A stretch of 64,000 nucleotides of DNA from CAKVON01 sp902475665 (lineage in GTDB: Bacteria > Actinomycetota > Coriobacteriia > Coriobacteriales > Atopobiaceae), in NCBI GenBank assembly GCA_036321795.1, contig JAWQCY010000005.1:147861-211860 (forward strand), in the 5' to 3' direction. Each line of letters begins with the position of its first letter. Positions within the stretch are counted from its first letter, which is position 1. The notes beneath the pieces are model-generated. The model did not search any database. It saw nothing but the letters and a program-made list of their open reading frames with translations, and had not been told where the DNA came from. The translations under genes and the position numbers were made by a program. This document shows, in pieces, positions 8,563 to 20,844 of this stretch.

Positions 8563-8574
8563 GAACGTACGTTT
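8563..8574. promoter_or_regulatory. LexA-like box GAACGTACGTTT
   Basis: This matches GAAC-N4-GTTY, the Gram-positive/actinobacterial SOS box, 25 bases upstream of the lipoprotein start. One site without a DNA-repair gene nearby is weak support. Confidence 0.3.
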
Positions 8575-8598
8575 TCACGACACCGAAGGGAACCTCGA

Positions 8599-9024
8599 AT
8601 GAAGGTGCGCAACATCTTTACCGTCGCGATGGCGGGCGCGATTGCCCTGACGCTTGCCGCTTGCGGAATGGGATCTGGCTCGTCGGACCACAAGGCATCC
8701 ATCGAGGGATATCGCAGGGTCGTCGACTGCGACGAGAACCCCGCGGTTTCCGTCAGCCTTGTGGTGACGAACAACTCCGAGGACACTTGGTCGATGGTCA
8801 ACGGCCTTAGCGTGGAGGTCTGCCAGAACGGCGGGGGATGCCCTCAGACGGATTGCCCCGGCACGGACAGCGATGCCGTGATGGCCGACCTGAAGGCCGG
8901 CGAAAGCCGCGAGATCGCCCTTGGCTTTGAGGTCTCGAGCTTTGACGACATCGAGGTCCAGGTGTACGAGCATGACGGTACGGAGAAGACCCTTCTTGCA
9001 GAGAAGACCTTCTCGGTGAAGTAG
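8599..9024 (+). CDS. Putative lipoprotein
   Basis: A 141-residue exported protein with a lipoprotein signal: basic start, hydrophobic stretch, lipobox LAAC with the modified Cys at residue 22. After a short Gly/Ser spacer, the mature part looks like a beta-sandwich (SVSLVVTNNSEDTW, ESREIALGFEV), reminiscent of small immunoglobulin-like lipoprotein domains such as DUF4352/DUF5067. It also contains several cysteines (VCQNGGGCPQTDC) that could form disulfides. Start 8599 follows AAGGGAAC. Function unknown. Confidence 0.8.
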   Translation: MKVRNIFTVAMAGAIALTLAACGMGSGSSDHKASIEGYRRVVDCDENPAVSVSLVVTNNSEDTWSMVNGLSVEVCQNGGGCPQTDCPGTDSDAVMADLKAGESREIALGFEVSSFDDIEVQVYEHDGTEKTLLAEKTFSVK

Positions 9025-9073
9025 TCACGCCGAGGTGACGCCGACGCGGCGCCGAAATGGCCCGATTGACATG

Positions 9074-9109
9074 GACGCCCCGCATGGCCCGTAGGTCGTG
9101 CGGGGCGTC
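9074..9109. terminator. Terminator hairpin between convergent lipoprotein and phosphodiesterase genes
   Basis: Eleven-bp perfect stem (9074-9084 with 9099-9109), 14-base loop, followed by CCGTTGTTT on the plus strand. Confidence 0.65.
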
Positions 9110-9163
9110 CCGTTGTTTGTGGTGACGGCGGGTGGCTGCGGTAGCGGCCGCCGCCGTGCACGT

Positions 9164-9742
9164 CTACAGCACGATGTGGCGCAGGGCGCCGTCCTCGTAC
9201 ATGCCGCAGGAGTGGGTGCCGTCCTTGGGGATGGAGACGCTACCGGGGTTGAAGGCCCAGACGCCGTCGTGCCCCGGCGCGGGCTCGCTGACCTTCTTGT
9301 GGGTGTGGCCGTAGAGAAGAACCGAGCCCTGTGGCAGTTCGGGCAGCCTGTCTACGCTGTTGTGGAAGCCGGCGCCATACACATGGCCGTGCGTGAGGAA
9401 CAGCTCGCAGCCGGGCGTCGTGCGCCCGGAGCCGTCGGCGGCGCGCGTGGCGGTCGGGTCGAGGATGGTCGAGTAGTCGGCCATGCAGGGGAAGTCGAGC
9501 ACCATCTGGTCGACCTCGGCCTCGCAGTTGCCGCGGACCGCGACGATGCTTGCCGCGAGCGGGTTGAGCATGGCGATGACCTGCTTGGGGGCGTAGCCCT
9601 CCGGCAGGTCGTTGCGCGGGCCATGGTACAGGACGTCGCCCAGCAGCAGGATGCGGTCGGGCCGCTCGCGCTCGACGACGTCGAGCAGGCGCTCGCACCA
9701 GGTGGCGGAGCCGTGGATGTCGCTCGCGATCAGAAACCTCAT
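9164..9742 (-). CDS. YfcE/MJ0936-family metallophosphodiesterase
   Basis: A 192-residue calcineurin-like phosphoesterase with the full set of metal motifs: SDIHG at the N terminus, LLGDVLYHG, VRGNCE, THGH and GHTH, ending in NPGSVSIPKD. YfcE-type enzymes hydrolyse phosphodiesters with Mn2+ in vitro and their physiological substrate is uncertain. Length fits the family. Start 9742 follows GGGAGG. It is followed by a terminator and lies alone between convergent and tandem neighbours. Confidence 0.92.
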   Translation of the reverse strand: MRFLIASDIHGSATWCERLLDVVERERPDRILLLGDVLYHGPRNDLPEGYAPKQVIAMLNPLAASIVAVRGNCEAEVDQMVLDFPCMADYSTILDPTATRAADGSGRTTPGCELFLTHGHVYGAGFHNSVDRLPELPQGSVLLYGHTHKKVSEPAPGHDGVWAFNPGSVSIPKDGTHSCGMYEDGALRHIVL

Positions 9743-9820
9743 GTGTGCCTCCCAGCCTCGCGGTACTTCTCTGCAAGCCTACACGTTCGGGTGGCGTGGG
9801 GATGGGCGTCGGGCACAAAA

Positions 9821-9848
9821 AGGCCCCGAGCCGCAAAGCCCGGGGCCT
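9821..9848 (-). terminator. Terminator of the ferredoxin gene
   Basis: Eight-bp stem (9821-9828 with 9841-9848). Read on the minus strand it is followed by a run of five T (plus 9816-9820), just downstream of the ferredoxin stop. Confidence 0.8.
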
Positions 9849-9871
9849 CCTGGTGACGCATGTCGTTCGAG

Positions 9872-10060
9872 TTAGTCCTCGGCGATCTCGGTGATGGCGC
9901 CGGCAGGGCAGGCCTCCTCGCAGGCGCCGCAGGCGACGCAGGAGTCGGCGTCGACGACCTGGGCGTGCTCGTCGCCGAGCTCCAGGACGCCGGCGGGGCA
10001 GGTGTCAACGCAAACGCCGCAGGCAATGCACTCGTCGGCACTGATAACGGGGTGAGACAT
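9872..10060 (-). CDS. 2[4Fe-4S] ferredoxin
   Basis: A 62-residue bacterial-type ferredoxin with two CxxCxxCxxxCP clusters: CIACGVCVDTCP and CVACGACEEACP. It carries low-potential electrons, typical of anaerobes. Start 10060 (MSHPVIS) is chosen because GGAGAG lies 5-6 bases upstream; an ATG four codons earlier has no such site. A minus-strand promoter candidate, CTCCAA/TAGCTA in plus-strand letters at 10103-10108 and 10080-10085, lies close upstream with 17-bp spacing. Confidence 0.95.
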   Translation of the reverse strand: MSHPVISADECIACGVCVDTCPAGVLELGDEHAQVVDADSCVACGACEEACPAGAITEIAED

Positions 10061-10206
10061 GATGCTCTCCATTCCTTGTTAGCTATCGCCCGGGCACGTT
10101 CTCTCCAAGGGCGCCCCGAGCGCTCCTCGCTGTGAGAATAGCATGCGACGCAGCTCGCGCAAGCGAGCTTCCGGCGGTTGCGTCTGGCGACACGTCCCGA
10201 GGTCAG

Positions 10207-10303
10207 GCGCTTCTCGGCACCTAAAATGACAGCAATAATAAATCTAATATGTAGGGGCTTAGATAATGTATAGAATGAAAACGCAACGGGGATATAGTCC
10301 CGT
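10207..10303 (+). promoter_or_regulatory. dnaK promoter region with shared 34-bp heat-shock element
   Basis: Bases 10240-10273 match the element upstream of clpB (14772-14805) at 28 of 34 positions, and the one upstream of hsp20 (19094-19127, inverted). The core is TATGTAGGGGCTTAG, and the element contains a plausible -10 (TATAGA). It is the likely HspR operator, although it does not match the Streptomyces HAIR consensus. A small hairpin ACGGG...CCCGT follows at 10286-10303. Confidence 0.6.
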
Positions 10304-10368
10304 GAAACAGCAGCGACATCCGCTCGAACAAAGGCTCCGGGCGGCATAAAGAAAGGAACGTGCCAGTC

Positions 10369-12261
<1,893 letters not shown>

Positions 12262-12272
12262 GGATGATTCGC

Positions 12273-13121
12273 ATGTCTGCCAAGGACATGAATGACAGGA
12301 AGGCGGCGGCCGACGTGGCCGCCGCCCGCCCGGAGGGAGACGACGTGAGGGTTCCCGTCGAGTGTGACGAGGACGTGCGCGAGCCTGAGGCTGACGCGAC
12401 CGTCGACGAGAAGGACGCCGAGGGCGAGGAGCAGTCCGCGGCCGCCGACGCCCGCACCCAGGCCGACGAGGAGGCCATGGTCGCCGAGGCCATCCGACGC
12501 GGCGAGCAGGCCGCGGCCGACGACCTCAAGGCCGACGTCGACGCGCTGCGCGACGAGCGCGACGACCTCGCCCGCAAGCTGGCCGACGCCGAGCAGGCCG
12601 CCGAGGACGCAAAGTCCCAGGCCGCCGATGCCGCGGACCGCCTTGCGCGCCTGCAGGCCGACTGGGAGAACTACCGTCGCCGCACCGCCGGCGAGCGCCT
12701 GGCAGAGCGTGAGCTCGCCTGCGAGAAGCTCGTGGGCAACCTGCTTCCCGTCATCGACGACATGGAGCGCGCCGTGGCCCACGCCAACTCGGCCAACGAC
12801 GGCGACGAGAACCTCAAGCAGTTCGTCGACGGCGTCTCGGCCGTTCGCGCCAAGATGCTCGACGTGCTGGCGCAGGAGGGCGTCGAGCTCATCGACCCCG
12901 CCGGCCAGCCCTTCGAACCCATGTGCCACCAGGCCGTGGGTCGCGTCGAGGACGCCGATGAGTACGACGAGACGGTTCGCGACGTCTACCAGTTCGGCTA
13001 CCGCATGGGCAAGAAGGTGATCAGGCCCGCCATGGTCACGGTCACCTTCGGAGGCGCCCGCAGGCCCGTCGAGGCCGACCCGGCCGAGAAGGACGCGGAG
13101 CCCGAGGCCGACAAGGCCTAA
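12273..13121 (+). CDS. grpE: Nucleotide exchange factor GrpE
   Basis: A protein of about 282 residues. Its first 100 residues are charged and partly coiled coil. The GrpE core follows from LARLQADWENYRRRT through LPVIDDMERA to VYQFGYRMGKKVIRPAMVTV. It releases ADP from DnaK as a homodimer. The N-terminal extension makes it longer than the usual 190-210. The ATG at 12273 has GGG nine bases upstream; an ATG at 12264 sits directly on the dnaK stop region without a usable site. The tail carries AEKD, encoded by a GCCGAGAAG repeat core. Confidence 0.93.
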   Translation: MSAKDMNDRKAAADVAAARPEGDDVRVPVECDEDVREPEADATVDEKDAEGEEQSAAADARTQADEEAMVAEAIRRGEQAAADDLKADVDALRDERDDLARKLADAEQAAEDAKSQAADAADRLARLQADWENYRRRTAGERLAERELACEKLVGNLLPVIDDMERAVAHANSANDGDENLKQFVDGVSAVRAKMLDVLAQEGVELIDPAGQPFEPMCHQAVGRVEDADEYDETVRDVYQFGYRMGKKVIRPAMVTVTFGGARRPVEADPAEKDAEPEADKA

Positions 13122-13136
13122 GCAAGCACGGTGACT

Positions 13137-13164
13137 GCGCCCGGGCCCAAGGTGGCCCGGGCGC
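13137..13164 (+). terminator. Hairpin between grpE and dnaJ (attenuating terminator)
   Basis: Eleven-bp all-GC stem (13137-13147 with 13154-13164), six-base loop, then GCCTTT. The T-run is short, so it probably reduces rather than stops transcription into dnaJ. Confidence 0.55.
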
Positions 13165-13191
13165 GCCTTTGAAAGGGGGCGCAGACTTCAC

Positions 13192-14106
13192 ATGGCAACT
13201 AAGAGGAGCTTCTACGACGTCCTGGGCGTGAAGAAAGACGCTTCCCAGGACGACATCAAGAAGGCCTTCCGCAAGCTCGCGGTCAAGTACCACCCCGACA
13301 ACGGCGGTGACACCAAGAAGTTCTCCGAGATCAGCGAGGCGTACGAGACCCTGTCCGACCCCAAGAAGCGTCGCGAGTACGACCAACTGCTCATGTTTGG
13401 CGGGATTCCCGGCGCCGACTTCGGCGGCAATGGCGGTCGTGGCTATGCGACCAACGTCGGCGGCATGGACTTCTCGGACCTCAACTCGGTCTTCTCGACG
13501 TTCTTCGGCGGGCAGGCGCGGGCGGCTGCCAGGCCACAGCGCGGCAGCGACATCACCGTCAACGTGAGCGTCTCGTTCGACGAGGCTCTTACGGGAGTGA
13601 CGCGCAAGATCACCTACAGGGTCCCGTCGACGGGGCAGGAGCAGACGATCAACGTCAAGGTCCCTGCTGGCGCGGTCGACGGCAGCAGGCTGCGCTATCG
13701 CGGTGCGGGCGAGTTCGGCCACAACGGCGGCACCAGGGGCGACCTGCTTGTCGTTACCGCGGTCGCCGAACACCCGCTGTTCAAGCGTGACGGCGCCGAC
13801 ATCCGCATGGATTTGCCCGTGAGCATGTTCGAGGCGGCGCTGGGCGCCGAGGTCGACGTGCCCACGCCCGAGGGCAAGACCGTGCGTCTGAAGGTGCCGG
13901 CGGGCACGCAGGACGGCAGGAAGTTCCGCTTCCGCGAGCTGGGGGCGCCCGACCCCAAGCGCGAGGGCGCGAAGGGCGCGCTGTACGTGACGGTGCGCGT
14001 CAAGGTGCCGGACAAGCTCTCGGCAAAGGAGCGCGAGGCGCTCCAGCAGCTTGCCGAGAAGGACAAGCGCGAGTATCGCAAGGACCTCGAGTCCTACGTG
14101 GCCTAG
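13192..14106 (+). CDS. dnaJ: DnaJ family co-chaperone (zinc-finger-less, CbpA-like)
   Basis: A 304-residue J-domain protein that stimulates DnaK ATPase. The J domain spans residues 5-70 with HPD in KYHPDNGG. A Gly/Phe-rich stretch follows (FGGNGGRGY), and then the two C-terminal beta domains with VPAGAVDGSRLRYRGAGEFG and VPAGTQDGRKFRFRELG. The four CxxCxGxG zinc repeats of classic DnaJ are absent, so it is a type II J protein. Start 13192 follows GAAAGGGGGC. It is third in the dnaK operon. Confidence 0.94.
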   Translation: MATKRSFYDVLGVKKDASQDDIKKAFRKLAVKYHPDNGGDTKKFSEISEAYETLSDPKKRREYDQLLMFGGIPGADFGGNGGRGYATNVGGMDFSDLNSVFSTFFGGQARAAARPQRGSDITVNVSVSFDEALTGVTRKITYRVPSTGQEQTINVKVPAGAVDGSRLRYRGAGEFGHNGGTRGDLLVVTAVAEHPLFKRDGADIRMDLPVSMFEAALGAEVDVPTPEGKTVRLKVPAGTQDGRKFRFRELGAPDPKREGAKGALYVTVRVKVPDKLSAKEREALQQLAEKDKREYRKDLESYVA

Positions 14107-14149
14107 CCGCCGCGGTACCATCGAACAAGACGAGTGAGGGGGAGGCACA

Positions 14150-14569
14150 ATGGGTGACGGACTCGACGGTCGTGACAAGCCGCTCTACATGATTAGCGTG
14201 GCGGCCGAGCTTACGGGGATGCACCCGCAGACCCTTCGCGTCTACGAGCAGAAGGGCCTGGTCAACCCTGGTCGTTCGCGCGGCAACACGCGCCTGTACA
14301 GCCAGGCCGACATCGACAGGCTCAACCTGATCGCACGCCTTACCGACGAGGGCATCAACCTCGCGGGCGTCGTCAGGATTCTGGATATGCGCGAGAGCGC
14401 GCGCGAGCGCGACGCCCAGATCGACCGTCTTCGCAAGCGCGTGCGCGAGCTGGAGGACGAGGTCCGCGAGCTCAAGACGCGCGAGCGCATCACGGCCCTG
14501 GCGCCGTACGAGGGCATGACCCCCGAGAAGGTCATGCGTGGCCTTCTCTCGGGCAACATCGAGGATTAG
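14150..14569 (+). CDS. hspR: Heat-shock repressor HspR (MerR family)
   Basis: A 139-residue MerR-type regulator. The winged-helix region begins with PLYMISVAAELTGMHPQTLRVYEQKGLVNPGRS, and a C-terminal coiled coil is rich in Arg and Glu (RKRVRELEDEVREL). HspR represses dnaK, clpB and small heat-shock genes in actinobacteria with DnaK as co-repressor. The clustering here and the shared promoter element support that role. GGGGGAGG precedes the ATG, and TACCAT at 14116-14121 may be a -10 of its own. Confidence 0.94.
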   Translation: MGDGLDGRDKPLYMISVAAELTGMHPQTLRVYEQKGLVNPGRSRGNTRLYSQADIDRLNLIARLTDEGINLAGVVRILDMRESARERDAQIDRLRKRVRELEDEVRELKTRERITALAPYEGMTPEKVMRGLLSGNIED

Positions 14570-14640
14570 CCCGACAAGAAGCAGCTGCCGAGAAGGACGG
14601 CGTCCTCGGGGCATCTTCGCAATATATGGCCATCCGTCAT

Positions 14641-14676
14641 AACGGGGTTGCGGGCATGATGTCCGCGACCCCGTTT
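14641..14676 (+). terminator. Terminator of the dnaK-hspR operon
   Basis: Stem AACGGGGT with ACCCCGTT plus an inner GCGG/CCGC, followed by a short T stretch. Confidence 0.7.
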
Positions 14677-14704
14677 GTCGTCTGTTCGAAACTCCACTTC
14701 CAAT

Positions 14705-14805
14705 AGGAAATAAAGGAAAGGATAGGAAAAAAGGAAAGGACTTCCGTTTGGGGACGGGCAGACGTAGCAATAAACCTTATATGTAGAGACTTAGATTTTG
14801 TATAG
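14705..14805 (+). promoter_or_regulatory. clpB promoter: phased A-tracts plus 34-bp heat-shock element
   Basis: AGGAAA units begin at 14705, 14714, 14724 and 14732, a roughly helical spacing that could bend DNA. They are followed at 14772-14805 by the element shared with dnaK (28/34) and hsp20 (about 23/34, inverted). TATAGG near its end may be the -10. HspR is the likely binder. The stretch between the hspR terminator and clpB otherwise holds no gene. Confidence 0.55.
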
Positions 14806-14867
14806 GCGCTCATGTGAGAGGGAACAAATCCCATTGAACGACGAATACCCGTAGAAGGGGTGATCAC

Positions 14868-17528
<2,661 letters not shown>

Positions 17529-17555
17529 TCACCTTCCGGTCGTGCCAACGTTTCC

Positions 17556-17590
17556 AGGGCCCTCTCCCGAGCGATCGGGAGGGGGCCCTT
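17556..17590 (+). terminator. clpB terminator
   Basis: Long GC stem (AGGGCCC-CTCCCGA paired with TCGGGAG-GGGCCCT) around a GCGA loop, followed by TTCTCT. Confidence 0.75.
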
Positions 17591-17681
17591 CTCTACAACC
17601 GGTCCGGTTTTTGCGATAATGGTCTACTGTCTTATCTGCAATGGCGCCCACTGGGGCGCATCGGACCTCGGGAGGCCTTGC

Positions 17682-18338
17682 ATGCGTTGTCGCCAATGCG
17701 GCGCTCGAATACCAGGCCATGCCGCCATCTGTCCCTCGTGTGGCGCCAAGCTCATGAGGCACCTCTCCGACGCCGACGCGGAGTTCGTCGACTCGGTCCC
17801 GGAGTCCAGCCCGACCCCCGCCGAGACCACCCTCTCGCGCCACTCCCGCGCCGCTGCCCGCGCTCGCCGCCGCACCGAGCGCATCGCCATGCGCAAGGGC
17901 CTCGCGCCCCAGGGCGACCCTCGCCTGCACGTCCACCTGCCGGGCAGGTTCAGCGTGGGCGGAAACATCCGCGGTGCCGAGGACGTCCTTCGCACCAGGC
18001 GTCGCATCCGTGTGGGCACTTGGGGCGCCATCGCGCTCGCGGTGCTTCTCTGCATGGGAGCGGTGGCATACGGCGCCTGGAATGCCGAGCTGTGGGGTGG
18101 CAGGACCGTGCCCGACGTCCGCGGGCTGACTGCCACCGAGGCCTCGTCTCGCCTGGTGGGCGAGGGATTTTCCGTCAATCAGGTCGAACGTGCCGACGAC
18201 TCCAAGGTCGGCCTGGTCGTGGACATGGACCCGAAGCCCGGGACCCGTCAGGACACCCGCGCGTCGATCACGCTGTACGTGGGAGTTGCCAGCCAGAACC
18301 CCTCGAGCCCGGGAGGTTTAGATGGACAGGGATCGTGA
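17682..18338 (+). CDS. Zinc-ribbon, single-pass membrane protein with extracytoplasmic PASTA domain
   Basis: A 218-residue protein. The N-terminal zinc ribbon has Cys 3, 6, 17 and 20 (MRCRQCG, CPSCG). A basic, disordered stretch (RAAARARRRTER) and one membrane helix (about 113-133) follow. Residues 141-202 form a PASTA domain (TVPDVRGLTATEASSRL, DPKPGTRQD) placed outside the cell, where PASTA domains bind peptidoglycan fragments. The ATG at 17682 has GGGAGG six bases upstream; an in-frame start 63 bases earlier has none. It overlaps the next gene by 17 bases. It may be a cell-wall sensor; function unproven. Confidence 0.82.
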   Translation: MRCRQCGARIPGHAAICPSCGAKLMRHLSDADAEFVDSVPESSPTPAETTLSRHSRAAARARRRTERIAMRKGLAPQGDPRLHVHLPGRFSVGGNIRGAEDVLRTRRRIRVGTWGAIALAVLLCMGAVAYGAWNAELWGGRTVPDVRGLTATEASSRLVGEGFSVNQVERADDSKVGLVVDMDPKPGTRQDTRASITLYVGVASQNPSSPGGLDGQGS

Positions 18339-18564
18339 GGCCACGGCCGATCTTACGGCCGAGAAGTGCCTTGCCAAGAAGGACGTTGCCGAGAAGAACG
18401 CCGTCCCGAGGGACGTCGGCCCCGCGGCTCCCACCGACGCGCGTGGCCCGAGGGTAGACCCCGCGTTCGCGCGCGCGGAGAACGAGGACGACGACGGCTA
18501 CGACCCGTGGTCGGACCGACGCCCGACGCCTGAGCCCCTGTTTGAGAGGGACCCCTGGGCCTAG
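18322..18564 (+). CDS. Small acidic, disordered hypothetical protein
   Basis: An 80-residue protein, highly charged, with no membrane segment and no recognised family. It starts within the PASTA gene with a clear GGGAGG six bases upstream, so translational coupling is likely. Residues 13-25 hold AEKC and AEKN, both encoded by the GCCGAGAAG repeat family, and the C terminus is Trp/Pro-rich (DPWSDRRPTPEP, RDPWA). Its stop overlaps the stop of the convergent gene within CTAG. Partner of the PASTA protein by context only. Confidence 0.65.
   Translation: MDRDREATADLTAEKCLAKKDVAEKNAVPRDVGPAAPTDARGPRVDPAFARAENEDDDGYDPWSDRRPTPEPLFERDPWA
18358..18369 (+). repeat. GCCGAGAAGTGC repeat, copy 4 (encodes AEKC)
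   Basis: Exact copy in the disordered N terminus of the 80-residue protein. A second, partial copy (GCCGAGAAGAAC) follows at 18388. Confidence 0.8.
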
Positions 18565-18962
18565 TGGCCCGTGAGCTTCCAGGCCGCGGCGGCCGCGATG
18601 GCCAAAAGCGCCAGGACCACGACGACGGTGATGACCGTGCGCATGCGGCGCCGGCGCCCGTTGTGCACGAAGATGTCCTTGCGCCCCTTGGGGACCGACA
18701 GGTACTGGCCGTACTGTAGGTCGTGCTTGAGCTGGGGCATCTCGTTGCGGGAGCGTCGATAGGCACGGCCCGGCAGGGGCGAGTGCGACCCCACGGTGAA
18801 CTCGGAGTCGTGCGAGTAGTCGCTCTCGGCGTCGTCGGCCGCGAGGTCGTCGACCGCGCCCACGGTTCGATGCTGCCGCGCGGGTCGCACGTAGGGCCGG
18901 CGGGCGGCTTCCTCGTTGGTGATGGCGCGCGTGTCGCGCTCGTTTTCGGCCGGCTCTGTCAT
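18561..18962 (-). CDS. Single-pass tail-anchored membrane protein of unknown function
   Basis: A 133-residue protein. The N-terminal 100 residues are hydrophilic and probably disordered, with an acidic patch (AADDAESDYSHDSE). A basic cluster (GRRRRMR) then precedes one C-terminal helix (about 109-129). No family recognised. Start 18962 (MTEPAENE) follows GGGAGCC; an upstream ATG lacks a site. It converges on the acidic small protein with overlapping stop codons. Confidence 0.7.
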   Translation of the reverse strand: MTEPAENERDTRAITNEEAARRPYVRPARQHRTVGAVDDLAADDAESDYSHDSEFTVGSHSPLPGRAYRRSRNEMPQLKHDLQYGQYLSVPKGRKDIFVHNGRRRRMRTVITVVVVLALLAIAAAAAWKLTGH

Positions 18963-19093
18963 GCGAGGCTCCCGATGCTTTCGTGCTGCCGCGGCATCCG
19001 TGCCGGGCAAAAGACCCAATAATCATATAGCAGCCCGCCAGGTCGTCCGCCAAAAACACGCGCACGGCTCGATGTCTGCGCATACCTGACGAG

Positions 19094-19127
19094 CTTTGTA
19101 AGACCTAAGTCCTTCTCTATAAGATTT
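19094..19127 (+). promoter_or_regulatory. hsp20 promoter with inverted 34-bp heat-shock element
   Basis: The reverse complement of this stretch matches the clpB element at about 23 of 34 positions. On the plus strand it contains TTTGTA and TATAAG separated by 17 bp, a good promoter. Repressor binding here would cover both boxes. The 299-bp gap between the convergently facing upstream gene and hsp20 holds no other gene I can support. Confidence 0.55.
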
Positions 19128-19261
19128 GATGAGTCAAAATAACTGAGAAAATCTCGTGCATCGTGATTAATTCCGCTGTGGGCGGGAAGATATGACTTCG
19201 ACAGAGAAGGACGGCGACGCACCAGGCGCCGGTCGTCCGCATCGCGAAGGAGTGATGACGT

Positions 19262-19684
19262 ATGACTAGCATGGTTCCCTACGATCGTTACGGAAGGGCT
19301 ATCCGCTCGCTGTTCCCGTTCGACTCGCTCGACGAGTTCTTCGTCCCCACGTCCGACGTGGCGCAGGGCTTCAAGATGGACGTCGAGGACGCCGGCGACT
19401 CCTATGTGGTCACCGCCCAGCTTCCCGGCGTCGGCCGCGACGAGATCGATGTCGAGCTCAACGAGGGCAGGCTCTCGATCTCGGTCGACAAGAAGGAGTC
19501 CGACGAGCAGAAGGCCAAGAACTTCCTGCACAAGGAGACCAGCGAGTGGCAGGCCACCCGTGGCGTCTACCTCAAGGACGCCGCGACCGCGGGCCTCACG
19601 GCCAAGCTCGCCGACGGCGTGCTTACCGTCAACGTCCCCAAGCAGGACGAGAAGGCCAACGTCACCAAGATTGCCATCGACTAG
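19262..19684 (+). CDS. Small heat-shock protein (Hsp20/alpha-crystallin family)
   Basis: A 140-residue holdase. A short N-terminal arm (LFPFDSLDEFF) is followed by the alpha-crystallin domain from KMDVEDAGDSYVV through AQLPGVGRDEIDVEL to the conserved ADGVLTVNVPK, with a short charged C terminus. The classic I-x-I tail motif is weak (NVTKIAID). Start 19262 follows AAGGAG. Its promoter shares the dnaK/clpB element, so HspR control is likely. Confidence 0.93.
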   Translation: MTSMVPYDRYGRAIRSLFPFDSLDEFFVPTSDVAQGFKMDVEDAGDSYVVTAQLPGVGRDEIDVELNEGRLSISVDKKESDEQKAKNFLHKETSEWQATRGVYLKDAATAGLTAKLADGVLTVNVPKQDEKANVTKIAID

Positions 19685-19766
19685 CCCTTGGCAACCGGTT
19701 GGCGCGCGGCGGGCACGCGACTCGGCAGCCGACATGCCCTGCCGCAGACACGGTGACATGGCATAA

Positions 19767-19804
19767 AGGGAGGGGGACCCGGCATCGGTCGGGTCCCCCT
19801 CCCT
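19767..19804 (+). terminator. hsp20 terminator
   Basis: A 15-bp perfect stem (19767-19781 with 19790-19804), then GTCTGTTT. Confidence 0.8.
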
Positions 19805-19821
19805 GTCTGTTTGGGCATGCT

Positions 19822-19833
19822 GCCGAGAAGTGC
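19822..19833 (+). repeat. GCCGAGAAGTGC repeat, copy 5 (intergenic)
   Basis: Exact copy between the hsp20 terminator and the end of the WalJ-like gene, outside any coding region. Confidence 0.8.
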
Positions 19834-19875
19834 CTCGCCTTGCGACCCGTCCTTTCGCATCGCCTGGCGCCGGCG

Positions 19876-20682
19876 CTACCAGACGGTGAGCGGCGCGTCC
19901 TGCGCGCCCGCCACGACCGTGAGGCGCCCGTCCGGCGTGCGTGCCTCGCAGCCGAGGTCGTCGACGGGCTCGGCCCCCACGGCGGCGGCCAGGGTCCGTA
20001 CGCACACGCTGGGGCGATTGTTTTCGCCCGACAGGTGCATCGCGACCACGGTTTCGGTGTCGGGTCCAACCAGGCGCGGCAGGGCCTGCGCACACTGCGC
20101 GTTGGACAGGTGCCCGGTCGTGCCGCCCACGCGCCGCTTGAGCGAGGAGGGGTACGGCCCGGTCTCGAGCATCCTCACGTCATGGTTGGACTCGATGGCC
20201 AGGATGCGCACGTCGGCCAGGGCGTCGTAGGCCTGCTGCAGCAGGACGCCCGTGTCGGTGCAGTAGCCGAGCGCGTCGTCGTCGGTCTCGAGGCGAAGGC
20301 CCATGGGGTCGGCCACGTCGTGCGAGGTCGGGAACGTGCGCACGCGCATGCCCGCGACCTCGAACGAGTCGTCGGAGTCCACCAGGCAAAACGGCAGGTT
20401 CGTCAGGTACTTTCGCGCCGACATCGTGCCGGCGGTGGCATACAGCTCGCCCTCGAACCTGTTGAGAAGCACGGTCAGGCCCGAGGTGTGGTCGGCGTGC
20501 TCGTGGGTCAGCACCACCGCGCGTAGCATGCCGAGGTCCAGTCCCAGCTCGTCGGCGCGAAGGCACAGCTGGCGGCGGGATATCCCGCAGTCGATGAGGA
20601 TGGCGCCCTGCGGCCCCTCGACCACGCAGGCGTTGCCCTTGGACCCGCTCGCGAGCACGTGCAGGTGCATCCGTGGCGTCAT
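19876..20682 (-). CDS. walJ: MBL-fold metallohydrolase, WalJ/YycJ type
   Basis: A 268-residue metallo-beta-lactamase-fold enzyme. It starts with LASGSKGNACVVEGPQGAILIDCG and carries the metal motif THEHADH, later ligands in ESNHDVRM and a C-terminal HLSGENN. WalJ proteins in Firmicutes accompany the WalKR cell-wall regulators and resemble 5'-exonucleases; here no walKR is adjacent. Start 20682 follows AAGGGAC. It faces away from tilS. Confidence 0.9.
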   Translation of the reverse strand: MTPRMHLHVLASGSKGNACVVEGPQGAILIDCGISRRQLCLRADELGLDLGMLRAVVLTHEHADHTSGLTVLLNRFEGELYATAGTMSARKYLTNLPFCLVDSDDSFEVAGMRVRTFPTSHDVADPMGLRLETDDDALGYCTDTGVLLQQAYDALADVRILAIESNHDVRMLETGPYPSSLKRRVGGTTGHLSNAQCAQALPRLVGPDTETVVAMHLSGENNRPSVCVRTLAAAVGAEPVDDLGCEARTPDGRLTVVAGAQDAPLTVW

Positions 20683-20768
20683 TCTCGTCCCTTCGACGTT
20701 CTTCTCGCCCGCCCATGTCGTCTTGGCGGGAACACTGGCATCCGAGGGTATCGCGCCAGGTGGCGGAC

Positions 20769-20809
20769 TACAATGGGACGCCTACGAAAGCGGAGGGGCC
20801 GGCCCCTCC
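20769..20809 (+). promoter_or_regulatory. tilS promoter (-10 TACAAT) and leader hairpin
   Basis: TACAAT at 20769-20774, followed by an 18-base perfect palindrome GGAGGGGCCGGCCCCTCC at 20792-20809 that would fold in the leader just upstream of the tilS ribosome site. No T-run follows, so it is not a classic terminator. Confidence 0.45.
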
Positions 20810-20844
20810 CAAGGGATGTGCCGGGACGGCAGCAGGGAGGCAAC

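Noticed and set aside
10130..10190. Possible small RNA: AGCTCGC-GCAA-GCGAGCT hairpin inside GACGCA...TGCGTC between ferredoxin and dnaK
   Set aside because: The fold is neat but matches no RNA family I recognise, and there is no promoter-terminator pair of its own.
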